Below are positions 32,153-40,915 of a stretch of 45,444 nucleotides of DNA, one piece after another (position 1 is the first letter of the stretch; each line of letters opens with the position of its first letter). The translations under genes and the position numbers were made by a program. The stretch spans positions 1 through 45,444 of the forward strand of contig JAHDEN010000032.1 of assembly GCA_020628815.1 (NCBI GenBank), in the 5' to 3' direction. Under the pieces are notes generated by a model, which ran no database searches, was not told where the DNA came from, and saw nothing but the letters and a program-made list of their open reading frames with translations. The DNA is from Chloroflexota bacterium. GTDB taxonomy: Bacteria; Chloroflexota; Anaerolineae; Promineifilales; Promineifilaceae.

Positions 32153-35100
32153 CTACGCCCGTCGATATTCTTCCAAACGCTCAAGCGTGCTCACCAGCAA
32201 CATTTGCCACTCACGGGTTGGCAACGTCGCATCTGACCATATTCCAGTCCGGCTAACCCGCACTTCGCGCCCCAGAAAAGACTGCATCCGCTCACGGTTC
32301 ATCGCCATCAAACGGGGTAGCTGCAGGCGAATTTGCTTATGCTCGGTTGAAATCGAAGAGACTCCGGCCCGCAGCGCCAAATTTTTAATCCGGAGCTGAT
32401 ACAGGAGATTTTCAACCGGATCAGGGATAGGGCCAAACCTGTCAGTTAACTCCCCGACCATCGCATCAACCTGCTCTAAATCTACCAAAACGGCCATGCG
32501 GCGATACAGGCGCAAACGCAGTGCTGGGTCTGGTATGTAATCGGGTGGAATATAGGTCGGTAATGGCAAATCGATCAGCGTGGTATCTGGAAGATCCATC
32601 TCGATGACTTTGCCCTCTTTAGCCGCCTTGCGTACCTTAATCGCACGGGCCAACATGCGTGTGTACAGGTCGTAGCCGATGGTGGCGATATGCCCGCTTT
32701 GGCTACCGCCTAACACGTCGCCCGCACCCCGAATCTCAAGGTCACGCATGGCGATGGTGTAGCCTGCGCCCAATTCTGTTGCTTCAGAAATTGTTTCAAG
32801 CCGTGCCTGAGCCTCTTTGGTTAACTTGCCCCATTTGTCATGGAAGAAATAGGCGTATGCACGATGAGCCCCCCGGCCGACACGGCCGCGTAGCTGATAC
32901 AGCTGTGCCAGCCCAAACATATTGGCACGGTTCACAATCATCGTATTTGCGTTCGGTATGTCTAACCCACTCTCAATGATGGTAGTAGACAGCAGGATGT
33001 CGATCCGGCCGGCCGCAAAGTCAGCCATCTTAGCCTCAAGCTCCCGCTCACCCATCTGCCCATGCCCGATGCCGATATTGGCTTCTGGAACCAGCTCCTC
33101 TAAACCACGGGCAATCGTCTGGATCGTTTGCACACGGTTATGTACAAAGAAGACCTGACCACCACGATCTATTTCGCGCAAAATGGCGCGACGCACCAGT
33201 TGGTCATCCATCTCGCCCACATAGGTTTGCACCGGCAACCGTTCGGCCGGGGCGGTAGCGATTAAGCTGATGTCGCGCAGACCGGTCAAAGCCATGTGCA
33301 TCGTGCGTGGGATCGGGGTCGCTGTCATCGTCAAGACATCAACCTCGGTACGCAGCTGTTTCAGTTTTTCTTTATGCCCCACTCCAAAGCGTTGCTCTTC
33401 GTCGATAATCAAAAGGCCTAAATTTTTAAAGCTTACATCGTCTGAAATGAGACGATGGGTTCCGATCACAATATCGACCGATCCATTCTTTAACCCTTTA
33501 ATCGCCTCATCCTGCTGGGATTGGGTGCGGAAGCGGCTCAGCATCTCAACTTTGAACGGGAATGGCTCCAAACGCTCTTTGAACGTGTTGAAATGCTGCT
33601 GGGCTAAAACGGTAGTTGGCACCAAAATCGCCACCTGCCGCTCGTCAGAGATCGCTTTAACGGCCGCGCGTAGGGCAACTTCTGTTTTGCCATACCCCAC
33701 ATCACCACAGACCAAGCGGTCCATCGGCCGGGTATTTTCCATATCATCTTTGATGGCACTAATCGCCATCAGCTGATCTTCCGTTTCTTGATACGGGAAC
33801 GCCGCTTCGATCTCAATCTGCCAATCAGAATCGGCCGCAAAGGCGTGGCCGTTGATCTCTTCTCGGGCCGCATAAAGCTCAAGCAGTTCATCCGCCAGCT
33901 TGTCAATGTCCCGCTGAGCCTTCTTCTTGTGAGCGCCCCAGCGTTTGTCACCCAGCCGATTGAGCTTGGGCGCAAAATCTTCTGAGCCGATCCATTTGCT
34001 CATCCGGTCAGCATGGTGGACCGGAACGTACAAAATGTCGTTGTTTGAATATTCGGTTTTTAGGTACTCACGGTCCGCCCCGCCGATTGACCGGACAACC
34101 ATGCCTAAAAATTTTCCGATCCCATATTCGCTGTGAACAATATAATCTCCAGCCACCAAATCTGAAAACATCGACTCGGGCGCATAGCTGCGCTTGCGAT
34201 TAAAACGGCGCGGGGCCGGCCGATTCCAGCCAAATATCTCTGCGTCAGTTAGCAGGTTGAGCACGATGTTATCAGTTTCGTGATCTTCCAAGCTAAACCC
34301 TTCGGAGATGGTCCCATTCACAAAAGCGATTTGGGCCATGGAAGGATCAGGTTCAGCGGAAGCTGGTTGACCTGCAAGCGACCCATCCTCAAAAATTGAT
34401 GTTTCAGAAGGGCTCAATTCGCCCGAAGGTGACAGCTCGAAGTTTGAGATAGGCGATTGATTAACGCTATCAAAATCTTCGTCATCTTCGCGAATAACCT
34501 CTCGGTTGGTTGACGTTGTGTCTCCCGAACGCCACATGCTCTCGAGCCGTTCAGATTGGCGGCTAAGCACGACAGTTGGCTCTTGGGTGCGAAACGCATG
34601 TTTTAGCTGAAACATGAGCGGCTTCATCTGTCCGCCATAGCGTGGGCCAGGATGGAAGGACGCGGCTAATTCGGTTTGGGGGATGTTGCTGTCCCGCTCT
34701 TCGGCCGGAACGTGATCGCCCAGCACAATGACACGGTTTTCAGTTAGCAACGGGATCAGCTCTTGCCACAAAAACAGCGGATTCCGATAGCCGGTCGGCA
34801 GGCTGTCCTGCTCCCCTTCAAGCTGCTCCGCCTGCATGTGCAGTTCTCGGATCGTTTGCTGGAAAGTGACCCAATCATCCACAAAAAGCAGGGTGTTGTT
34901 GGGCAAATAGTGGAGCAAGCTGTCCGGCCGCTGATACATCAGGGGCAAGTAAAATTCTAAATGTGGGCTGGGCTGCCCGGCCGCTAGTGCCTCGATATCG
35001 TCCTGCCATGCAGGCAGATCATCCGGCTTTTCGGGGGCGTCAAATTGGAACACCATCCCAAGTTCTTTGCCATCTTCTGGGATCGCTTCACGAGCGGGTG

Positions 35101-35809
35101 GAATCACGGCGCGGTCGGGGCTTTGCCCTGTCGCACGTTGGGTTTCAGGGTCAAACCAGCGCAGCGTATCAATTTCATCGCCGAAAAATTCAACGCGCAG
35201 AGGCCACTCGCTGCCACCGGCCGGGAAAATGTCTAGAATCCCGCCTCGACGGCTGTACTGCCCGGGCCGTTCCACAACGGTCGCTTTTTCATACCCTACC
35301 GCAATCCAATCCGCCTCTAGCTTGTTCAGGTCAACAATCTGGCCTAAACGCAACACCTTAATCGCCTTGATAAAGTTTCGCTTGGGCAATGTTTGCTGTA
35401 GCAAGGCTCTGGCTGACGCCACAAAAACTTGCTGTTTTGGGTTTTTTGGCAGGATGGGCGTTTGCCCGCCCAACAGTTTGGTTAACACGCTTAAGCGTCC
35501 CTGACGGCAATTTTCTCCCCATGGCGCACGATCAAAGGGGAGGGGTGACGGTTCGGGAAAACGGGTGACATCGGCCGATTCACCCAGCCAATAACCCAGC
35601 TCTTGCGTCAGGATCGGCACATTTTCGATTCGGCCGGTCAGCAAAACAACAGGGCCATCATGCTCGGCCGCTAAGCCAGCGATGGTAGGCACAAATGCAG
35701 GTTTGGGCAGCCCGATCGGGTATAGCTCGCCACGCTCAGAAAGCTCCGCCTGCATGGAGTTCCAAGCAGGCAATTTTTTGATAATTGAAATAATTTCAGA
35801 AAAATTCAT
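32153..35809 (-). CDS. mfd: Transcription-repair coupling factor
   Basis: Mfd removes RNA polymerase stalled at DNA damage and recruits UvrABC. At 1,218 residues it is slightly long. The UvrB-like N-terminal domains (about 1-300) include PGQYSRRGGILDIFP. A CarD-like RNA polymerase interaction domain spans about 545-650 (GDYIVHSEYGIGKFLGM). The SF2 translocase has Walker A GDVGYGKTE (702-710), IIDEEQRFGVGHKEKL, TATPIPRTMHMALTG and the C-terminal RGRVGRGAHRAYAYF. The TRCF domain follows near FGPIPDPVENLLYQLRIKNLA. An unusual acidic, Ser/Pro-rich insertion of about 60 residues (430-492) lies before the CarD-like domain. It is 15 bp downstream of pth and co-transcribed with it. Confidence 0.95.
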   Translation of the reverse strand: MNFSEIISIIKKLPAWNSMQAELSERGELYPIGLPKPAFVPTIAGLAAEHDGPVVLLTGRIENVPILTQELGYWLGESADVTRFPEPSPLPFDRAPWGENCRQGRLSVLTKLLGGQTPILPKNPKQQVFVASARALLQQTLPKRNFIKAIKVLRLGQIVDLNKLEADWIAVGYEKATVVERPGQYSRRGGILDIFPAGGSEWPLRVEFFGDEIDTLRWFDPETQRATGQSPDRAVIPPAREAIPEDGKELGMVFQFDAPEKPDDLPAWQDDIEALAAGQPSPHLEFYLPLMYQRPDSLLHYLPNNTLLFVDDWVTFQQTIRELHMQAEQLEGEQDSLPTGYRNPLFLWQELIPLLTENRVIVLGDHVPAEERDSNIPQTELAASFHPGPRYGGQMKPLMFQLKHAFRTQEPTVVLSRQSERLESMWRSGDTTSTNREVIREDDEDFDSVNQSPISNFELSPSGELSPSETSIFEDGSLAGQPASAEPDPSMAQIAFVNGTISEGFSLEDHETDNIVLNLLTDAEIFGWNRPAPRRFNRKRSYAPESMFSDLVAGDYIVHSEYGIGKFLGMVVRSIGGADREYLKTEYSNNDILYVPVHHADRMSKWIGSEDFAPKLNRLGDKRWGAHKKKAQRDIDKLADELLELYAAREEINGHAFAADSDWQIEIEAAFPYQETEDQLMAISAIKDDMENTRPMDRLVCGDVGYGKTEVALRAAVKAISDERQVAILVPTTVLAQQHFNTFKERLEPFPFKVEMLSRFRTQSQQDEAIKGLKNGSVDIVIGTHRLISDDVSFKNLGLLIIDEEQRFGVGHKEKLKQLRTEVDVLTMTATPIPRTMHMALTGLRDISLIATAPAERLPVQTYVGEMDDQLVRRAILREIDRGGQVFFVHNRVQTIQTIARGLEELVPEANIGIGHGQMGERELEAKMADFAAGRIDILLSTTIIESGLDIPNANTMIVNRANMFGLAQLYQLRGRVGRGAHRAYAYFFHDKWGKLTKEAQARLETISEATELGAGYTIAMRDLEIRGAGDVLGGSQSGHIATIGYDLYTRMLARAIKVRKAAKEGKVIEMDLPDTTLIDLPLPTYIPPDYIPDPALRLRLYRRMAVLVDLEQVDAMVGELTDRFGPIPDPVENLLYQLRIKNLALRAGVSSISTEHKQIRLQLPRLMAMNRERMQSFLGREVRVSRTGIWSDATLPTREWQMLLVSTLERLEEYRRA

Positions 35810-35824
35810 AGTGTGCTAGCTTGA

Positions 35825-36463
35825 TCAGCTCAGTACGGTTCCATTATGACGGGTCATGGCCAAATTAACCCCGTCGCGCACAATTGTTTCGACGGCCGAA
35901 ACAGTTCGATCAAGAATAAGATCAACTGTTTTTTGCTCGTTTTTTCCAAAGTCTTGGAGGACGTAAGCCTTAACAGGCATTTTTCCTTGTGGACGGCTGA
36001 TGCCCAAACGAATGCGTGGGAAATCAGGGCCGATGTGCTTGATTATCGATTTCATCCCATTATGTCCGCCTGCACTCCCTTTTTCACGAATACGAATCGT
36101 GCCAAACTCTAGATCTAGCTCATCGTAAATCACAATCACTTGGGCAGGGTCTACTTTATAAAATTTCGCCAGCGGCCCAACCGCATCGCCGCTCAGGTTC
36201 ATGAAGGTTTGGGGCTTTGCCAAAACGATTTTATGCTCGCCCAAACGAAAATCACCCGTCATCGCTTTGTTCTTCAACCGAACGGTGCGGGCATTATTGT
36301 CATTGGCCAAGCGGTCAATCGCCATGAAGCCGATATTGTGTCGGTTTCCGGCGTACTCCCGGCCGGGATTACCCAAGCCTGCGACTAAATAGGTTCGCCC
36401 TGTCACTGGCTGGTTACCCAAAGGGTCGTCTTGTCGATCAAAGAATCGATCCAAAAAATTCAT
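35825..36463 (-). CDS. pth: Peptidyl-tRNA hydrolase
   Basis: Pth recycles tRNA by cleaving the ester of peptidyl-tRNAs that drop off ribosomes. The 212-residue protein has YLVAGLGNPGREYAGNRHNIGF with the conserved Asn and catalytic His, PQTFMNLSG, the Asp of VIYDELDLEFGTIRIRE and GSAGGHNGMKSI, all standard. About 24 extra residues precede the core. A TTG lies one codon before the ATG at 36463; the ATG is more likely. mfd follows after 15 bp, a common pth-mfd pairing. It is divergent from the triple-DsbA lipoprotein gene across a 287-bp gap that holds no other gene. Confidence 0.95.
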   Translation of the reverse strand: MNFLDRFFDRQDDPLGNQPVTGRTYLVAGLGNPGREYAGNRHNIGFMAIDRLANDNNARTVRLKNKAMTGDFRLGEHKIVLAKPQTFMNLSGDAVGPLAKFYKVDPAQVIVIYDELDLEFGTIRIREKGSAGGHNGMKSIIKHIGPDFPRIRLGISRPQGKMPVKAYVLQDFGKNEQKTVDLILDRTVSAVETIVRDGVNLAMTRHNGTVLS

Positions 36464-36750
36464 CAAAGCTGTTTAATTGTTAGGTTTGGAAAAGGTTGGT
36501 GATATAGATGCTGGTCTGAACCGGAAAATCGGCCAGACAATCAAGCAATCCATAATAATAGCATAGCCCGGGTGGGATGTGCATTAGAAACCAACAAACA
36601 AATTACCTAACAGCGATGATGACCAGTCAAAAAAGGGCTTAAATAAAGATGCATAGTTGATAAGTTATGTTGCAATGCCGTTTCCCAATCGTCATAATCC
36701 AAATCGGAAGCCCAGCATCGAAATTTTATGATCCGCAGGACGTTATTTTA

Positions 36751-38892
36751 ATGACTCAAAACAAAACACTTTTCGCGGTTTGTGCAGCCTTTTTGCTCGT
36801 TGTAACCGCCTGTTCAACGACACCGCCTGAAACCGTGCAGGCACCGGCACAACCAGCCGCCGAGGTTAGTAGCTCGGACGACCGGTTCCCCGCCACTTCA
36901 ACCCCCATCACAATCGAAGAAACCGCCTTGGGTGATGAAGATGCCAATGAGTTAATCAATGCAGTTGAGTCAGAAGTTGAGCCAACTGGAGAAGTGGCTG
37001 AAAGTCCAACTAGTTCTTCAAACGGGCTAGAAGCAGCTGGGGTTGAAGAAACATACAACAGTCTGCCGGTTGGGTTTACAACCGATGGGAATGCATACAT
37101 CGGCAACATTGATGCCCCTGTGGTGATCGAAGAATACTCTGACTACCAATGCCCGTTTTGCGCTCGCTTTGCAGCCACCACCATGGCCGAAATGAAAGCG
37201 AACGGGGCGATTGCAAACGGAGAAGCGGTTTTAGTCTTTTACGACTTTCCACTAGATTTCCATCCGCAGGCACCGGCCGCTGCAAACGCGGCGCGCTGTG
37301 CGGGCGAAACGGGTCCGGCCGCCTATTGGGCCATGCACGACGCACTTTTTGAAGATGTTCGTGGCTGGAGTACAAACGATCCCACAGACGTTTTTATTGA
37401 GTTGGGCAACAGCTTGGGGATCGAGCTAGATGCTGATTTTCCAAACTGCCTCGCTGAATTGCGTTATGAAGATGCGATTTACAACGACTTTAATATCGGC
37501 CGCTCGAAAGGGATCGGTAGTACACCGTCTTTCTTGTTAAACGGAAATCCTCTAATCGGTGCACAACCGATCGCTGCATTTGACCGTGCCATCAGCGCAC
37601 TTGTAGCGGGTGAAGAGATTCCTAGCAATGAGCCGCAGGTTCAAGCGGCCGATGAGGTCGAAATCCCCCCATTTGAAATGCCGGAACCGGTAGTTTTAAG
37701 TGACGAGGCGGCCGGTGAATTGGGTGATCCTGACGCGCCGATTTTGATCGTTGAATTTACCGACTATCAGTGCCCGTTCTGTTCGCGCCATTCGGCCGAA
37801 ACGATGCCGATTATCATGCAAGAGCTAATCGACACCGGCCGAGTCCGCTATCAGCTCAAAGATTTCCCGCTTGACCAGCTGCATCCTGATGCACGCCAAG
37901 GGGCTACCGCGGCACGCTGTGCGGGTGAGCAGGATGCGTATTGGGAAATGCACGATACGCTGTTTAACAATCAGGCTGCTTGGGGGCAAGGTGGCCTAAC
38001 GCCCGATGCAATTGCCGAAGCCTTTGTCGGATTTGCCGGCACGCTCAATTTAGATACAGACGCGTTCAGCACCTGTCTTAGCGACGGCCGGTATGACGAT
38101 GTGATCGAAGCCAACTTCCAAGAAGGGGCGGCCGAGCAAGTTCAAGGGACTCCAGCCTTCTTTATCGGTGGATACTTTATTTCTGGCGCACAGCCTTATG
38201 AGGTCTTTGACCTAGTTGTTACCAATCTTGAGAATGGCACATTAGAAGATATTTTCCGTGAATCGTATGAGGCTCAAGTTGCGGAGTACCGCCAACAGTT
38301 GGCGGCTCAACAGCAACAACAGCAGCAGCCTCAACTGCCGACAGAGCCGGTCGACATTAACACCGACGGTGATCTGTTTATTGGGGATGAGAATGCACCG
38401 GTGACGATTATTGAGTTCACCGACTATGGTTGCCCGTTCTGCGGCCGACATTTTGAAAACACCTATCCGTTCTTAAAATCCAATTATGTAGACACCGGAT
38501 TTGTGAAATATGTCTTCAAAGATTACCCGCTCAGCTTCCATCCAGAAGCGGATGAAGCTTCGGAAGCAGCCAGATGCGCCAATGATCAAGGTGGCTTTGT
38601 GGAAATGCACGCTAGCTTGTTCACCAATCAAGCCGAATGGAACGGAAATCCTGAGTTCATGAGCCTGTTTGTGGACTATGCGGTTGAAATCGGGTTAGAC
38701 GAAGCTGTATTTGCTGATTGCTTGAATTCTGGTAAATATAGAGACCTTGTTCAAGAGCAGATTAAACAAGGCCAAGCACTTGGCGTGACCGGGACACCCA
38801 CCTTTTTCATCAACGGAAATGCGTTTGTTGGTGCTCAGCCATTCCAATCTTTTGCCAGAGCCATTGACTCTTTCTTGAACGCAGAAAATTAA
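36751..38892 (+). CDS. Lipoprotein with three tandem DsbA-like thioredoxin domains
   Basis: A 713-residue exported protein. A signal peptide ends in the lipobox VVTAC, so the mature chain is probably lipid-anchored. An acidic linker (about 25-110) leads to three DsbA/thioredoxin_4-type domains, each starting with a GD-x-x-A-P-V/I-x-I-x-E segment and a C-P-F-C active site: Cys134/137, Cys341/344 and Cys561/564. Each domain also has a cis-Pro loop (GSTPSF, GTPAFF, GTPTFF) and two further cysteines (A-A-R-C-A and a later C-L). Domains are joined by acidic or Gln-rich linkers. It probably oxidises or isomerises thiols outside the membrane. The frame is open from 36667; I choose ATG 36751 for the signal peptide. 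Confidence 0.85.
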   Translation: MTQNKTLFAVCAAFLLVVTACSTTPPETVQAPAQPAAEVSSSDDRFPATSTPITIEETALGDEDANELINAVESEVEPTGEVAESPTSSSNGLEAAGVEETYNSLPVGFTTDGNAYIGNIDAPVVIEEYSDYQCPFCARFAATTMAEMKANGAIANGEAVLVFYDFPLDFHPQAPAAANAARCAGETGPAAYWAMHDALFEDVRGWSTNDPTDVFIELGNSLGIELDADFPNCLAELRYEDAIYNDFNIGRSKGIGSTPSFLLNGNPLIGAQPIAAFDRAISALVAGEEIPSNEPQVQAADEVEIPPFEMPEPVVLSDEAAGELGDPDAPILIVEFTDYQCPFCSRHSAETMPIIMQELIDTGRVRYQLKDFPLDQLHPDARQGATAARCAGEQDAYWEMHDTLFNNQAAWGQGGLTPDAIAEAFVGFAGTLNLDTDAFSTCLSDGRYDDVIEANFQEGAAEQVQGTPAFFIGGYFISGAQPYEVFDLVVTNLENGTLEDIFRESYEAQVAEYRQQLAAQQQQQQQPQLPTEPVDINTDGDLFIGDENAPVTIIEFTDYGCPFCGRHFENTYPFLKSNYVDTGFVKYVFKDYPLSFHPEADEASEAARCANDQGGFVEMHASLFTNQAEWNGNPEFMSLFVDYAVEIGLDEAVFADCLNSGKYRDLVQEQIKQGQALGVTGTPTFFINGNAFVGAQPFQSFARAIDSFLNAEN

Positions 38893-38942
38893 CACACAGT
38901 CACGATGCGTTCGTTGGTAATCGTGCAAAAACCGAGGGGAAA

Positions 38943-39731
38943 ATGGATTTAAATTTAAAAGATAAAGTAATTATGGTGGCGGCTGGTAGCCGTGGCCTTG
39001 GGTTTGGCATTGCCAAAGCTTGTGCTCAAGAAGGGGCCAATGTGTGCATCGGCAGCCGGAACCAAAACAAAGTTGATTCAGCCGTTATGGAGCTGGGCAA
39101 GTTTGGTGGTGGTGTTCAAGGTGCCACGATTGACGCCAAAGATCCCGACAGCATTCTTGAGTGGACAGACGGTGTCATCTCTCGTTTCGGCCGGATCGAT
39201 GGCTTGGTTGTGAATGCGGGTGGCCCACCGGCCGGCCGGTTTGATGATTTTGGCGAAGATGATTGGTACGACGCATTTGAGCTGACCCTCATGAGCGCCG
39301 TGCGGATGATCCGCAGCGTGTTGCCCACCATGCGGGAGCAAAAATCAGGCTCAATTCTCACCATCACATCGTCATCTATCAAAGAGCCGATCGACACAAT
39401 TTTATTGAGCAATGTGATGCGTTCAGGTGTGGTTAGTTTGGTCAAATCACTTTCACGGGATTTAGCCCCCCAGGGTGTACGCATCAACAATATTGTCCCT
39501 GGCACCATTCACACAGATCGGATCGACCAGCTGGCAGAAAAGCGGGCTGAGATGACCGGTATTGATGTCAAAGATATGATGACCGAAATGGAAAAACCGA
39601 TCCCGATGGGACGATTTGGCCACCCAGACGAATTCGGCCGAACCGGCGCATTCTTGCTGTCAGATGCGGCCTCTTACACCACGGGCGTATCGTATTGGGT
39701 CGATGGCGGTCTTTCAAAAACCCTGTTTTAA
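38943..39731 (+). CDS. Atypical short-chain dehydrogenase/reductase
   Basis: A 262-residue Rossmann-fold protein of the SDR family. The dinucleotide-binding loop reads AAGSRGLGFGIA (T-G-x-x-x-G-x-G variant), with NAGG, INNIVPGTIHTDR and the C-terminal YTTGVSYWVDGG all present. The catalytic region is unusual: after ITSSSIKEP the usual Y-x-x-x-K is replaced by LLSNVMRSG, so the active-site Tyr and Lys are missing, as in a known divergent group with LSN-x-x-R. It therefore probably uses a different mechanism or is non-catalytic. It follows the DsbA-like gene by 50 bp with a GAGGGG ribosome site and ends at a hairpin terminator. The substrate is unknown. Confidence 0.8.
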   Translation: MDLNLKDKVIMVAAGSRGLGFGIAKACAQEGANVCIGSRNQNKVDSAVMELGKFGGGVQGATIDAKDPDSILEWTDGVISRFGRIDGLVVNAGGPPAGRFDDFGEDDWYDAFELTLMSAVRMIRSVLPTMREQKSGSILTITSSSIKEPIDTILLSNVMRSGVVSLVKSLSRDLAPQGVRINNIVPGTIHTDRIDQLAEKRAEMTGIDVKDMMTEMEKPIPMGRFGHPDEFGRTGAFLLSDAASYTTGVSYWVDGGLSKTLF

Positions 39732-39742
39732 ACACAAACAAG

Positions 39743-39776
39743 ATTGGTGGATTGGGCAGACGCCTAATCCACCAAT
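39743..39776. terminator. Bidirectional hairpin between SDR and hydrolase-like genes
   Basis: A 15-bp stem with one wobble: 39743-39757 pairs with 39762-39776, loop AGAC. The plus side has a short TTT; the minus side is T-rich (complement of AACACAAACAAG). It separates convergent genes. Confidence 0.75.
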
Positions 39777-39797
39777 TTAAGTATTGCCTGCACCCGC

Positions 39798-40718
39798 CTA
39801 CTCCTTCTTCAAGATTTCACCAATCAAATTAGCCACCACATTTTCAACTGCGCCAGTATGCCAATATTGCCAATGGGAAACCGGCTTTGAGTTTTCTAAA
39901 AAGTAACCGCGCAAGCCACCATGAGCGTTTATTTGCCTATCTTCAACAACCGTAGCGTAGCTGGAACCCCGCTGACTCGGGTCGTGATAATCTCCCAATG
40001 GGGTTAACGGCCAGCCCAACAAATCGTCATGATCATAAATATTGAGCCATTTAAAATCGTATCCCCAGCGATCATTATCAATCGCCTGAATTCGATCCAT
40101 CCCTGACACCAGAAGCGAGATAGGGCAACTTGTTGTGACAAAAAGGCGCATTTTTTGTAGGGATACCAACTCGAAATCGGCCGGAATTTTTGCAACGTCT
40201 TCAACCGATTGGTTCTCTGCATCTATTATTTCCGTTTGCTTGTCCCAAATGTAGTTAGACATGAGATGTGCACCCAGCGAGTCGGCCATCAAGACAAAGG
40301 CCGTACTTTCCCTTTGATCTTCAGGGATTTGGCCCCAGCCGTCCCGAATCTCTTCTTCGATGCGAGCCATCGTCTGTTTGTAAACAGAATTGGGCAGGTG
40401 AGCCATATGCCTCATAACGGCCGCATCCCCCATGTTAAAAAGTAAAAACCGTCGTGCATAAATCCATATCCGACGAAACAAGCCGCGTAAACTAGAGTTG
40501 TGTTGCCCAAAATTCCCCGAAACATCTAGCATGCGGTGCCAAACCTCTTCTTGCCTTGTTTGCAGAATGTCCGAGTAATGCATCGCCTTCATGTCTATTT
40601 TATTTTTTAAATCTCGGTTTTTCTTAACGATAGCACGAACAAAGTGGGCGCCTCGTTGATTCAGCTCTTTTTTTGAATAGTCTCCGGTACCGTGCACTAA
40701 AATCAGTAAAATTCTCAA
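39798..40718 (-). CDS. Alpha/beta-hydrolase-like hypothetical protein
   Basis: A 306-residue protein. It begins LRILLILVHGTGDYSKKEL, where strand-HGTG forms the oxyanion-hole loop of alpha/beta hydrolases, and has FVLMADSLGAHLMSNYIWD, a nucleophile-elbow variant (A-D-S-L-G-A in place of G-x-S-x-G). The C-terminal LRGYFLENSKPVSHWQYWHTGAVE may carry the acid and histidine. The rest is not recognised. The start is TTG at 40718, with AGAGG 6 nt upstream; no ATG is available nearby. No signal peptide is seen, so it is probably cytosolic. A lipase or esterase role is inferred from the fold motifs only. Confidence 0.55.
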   Translation of the reverse strand: MRILLILVHGTGDYSKKELNQRGAHFVRAIVKKNRDLKNKIDMKAMHYSDILQTRQEEVWHRMLDVSGNFGQHNSSLRGLFRRIWIYARRFLLFNMGDAAVMRHMAHLPNSVYKQTMARIEEEIRDGWGQIPEDQRESTAFVLMADSLGAHLMSNYIWDKQTEIIDAENQSVEDVAKIPADFELVSLQKMRLFVTTSCPISLLVSGMDRIQAIDNDRWGYDFKWLNIYDHDDLLGWPLTPLGDYHDPSQRGSSYATVVEDRQINAHGGLRGYFLENSKPVSHWQYWHTGAVENVVANLIGEILKKE

Positions 40719-40849
40719 TCAGGCCTCTGGTTGAATGGGTTTGATAGTTAGCCGTGTATTATCGTCTTAAAAGATCTCAGTTCAAACACTGAATGAAAAA
40801 TTTTAATTGAGAAGCATCTGATTAAGCTGTACATCTTTGCCATGATGCG

Positions 40850-40855
40850 TACAAT
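40850..40855 (+). promoter_or_regulatory. Candidate -10 box of the ThDP-enzyme gene
   Basis: TACAAT lies 60 bp upstream of ATG 40916, preceded by TGCG; a poor -35 (CTGTAC) is 17 bp upstream. A GAGGA ribosome site sits 12 nt before the ATG. Confidence 0.35.
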
Positions 40856-40915
40856 ACGATCCGAAACTAATCGAAGCGATTCTTGAAAGCACTTTTTAGA
40901 GGACAAGCGAAGTTT

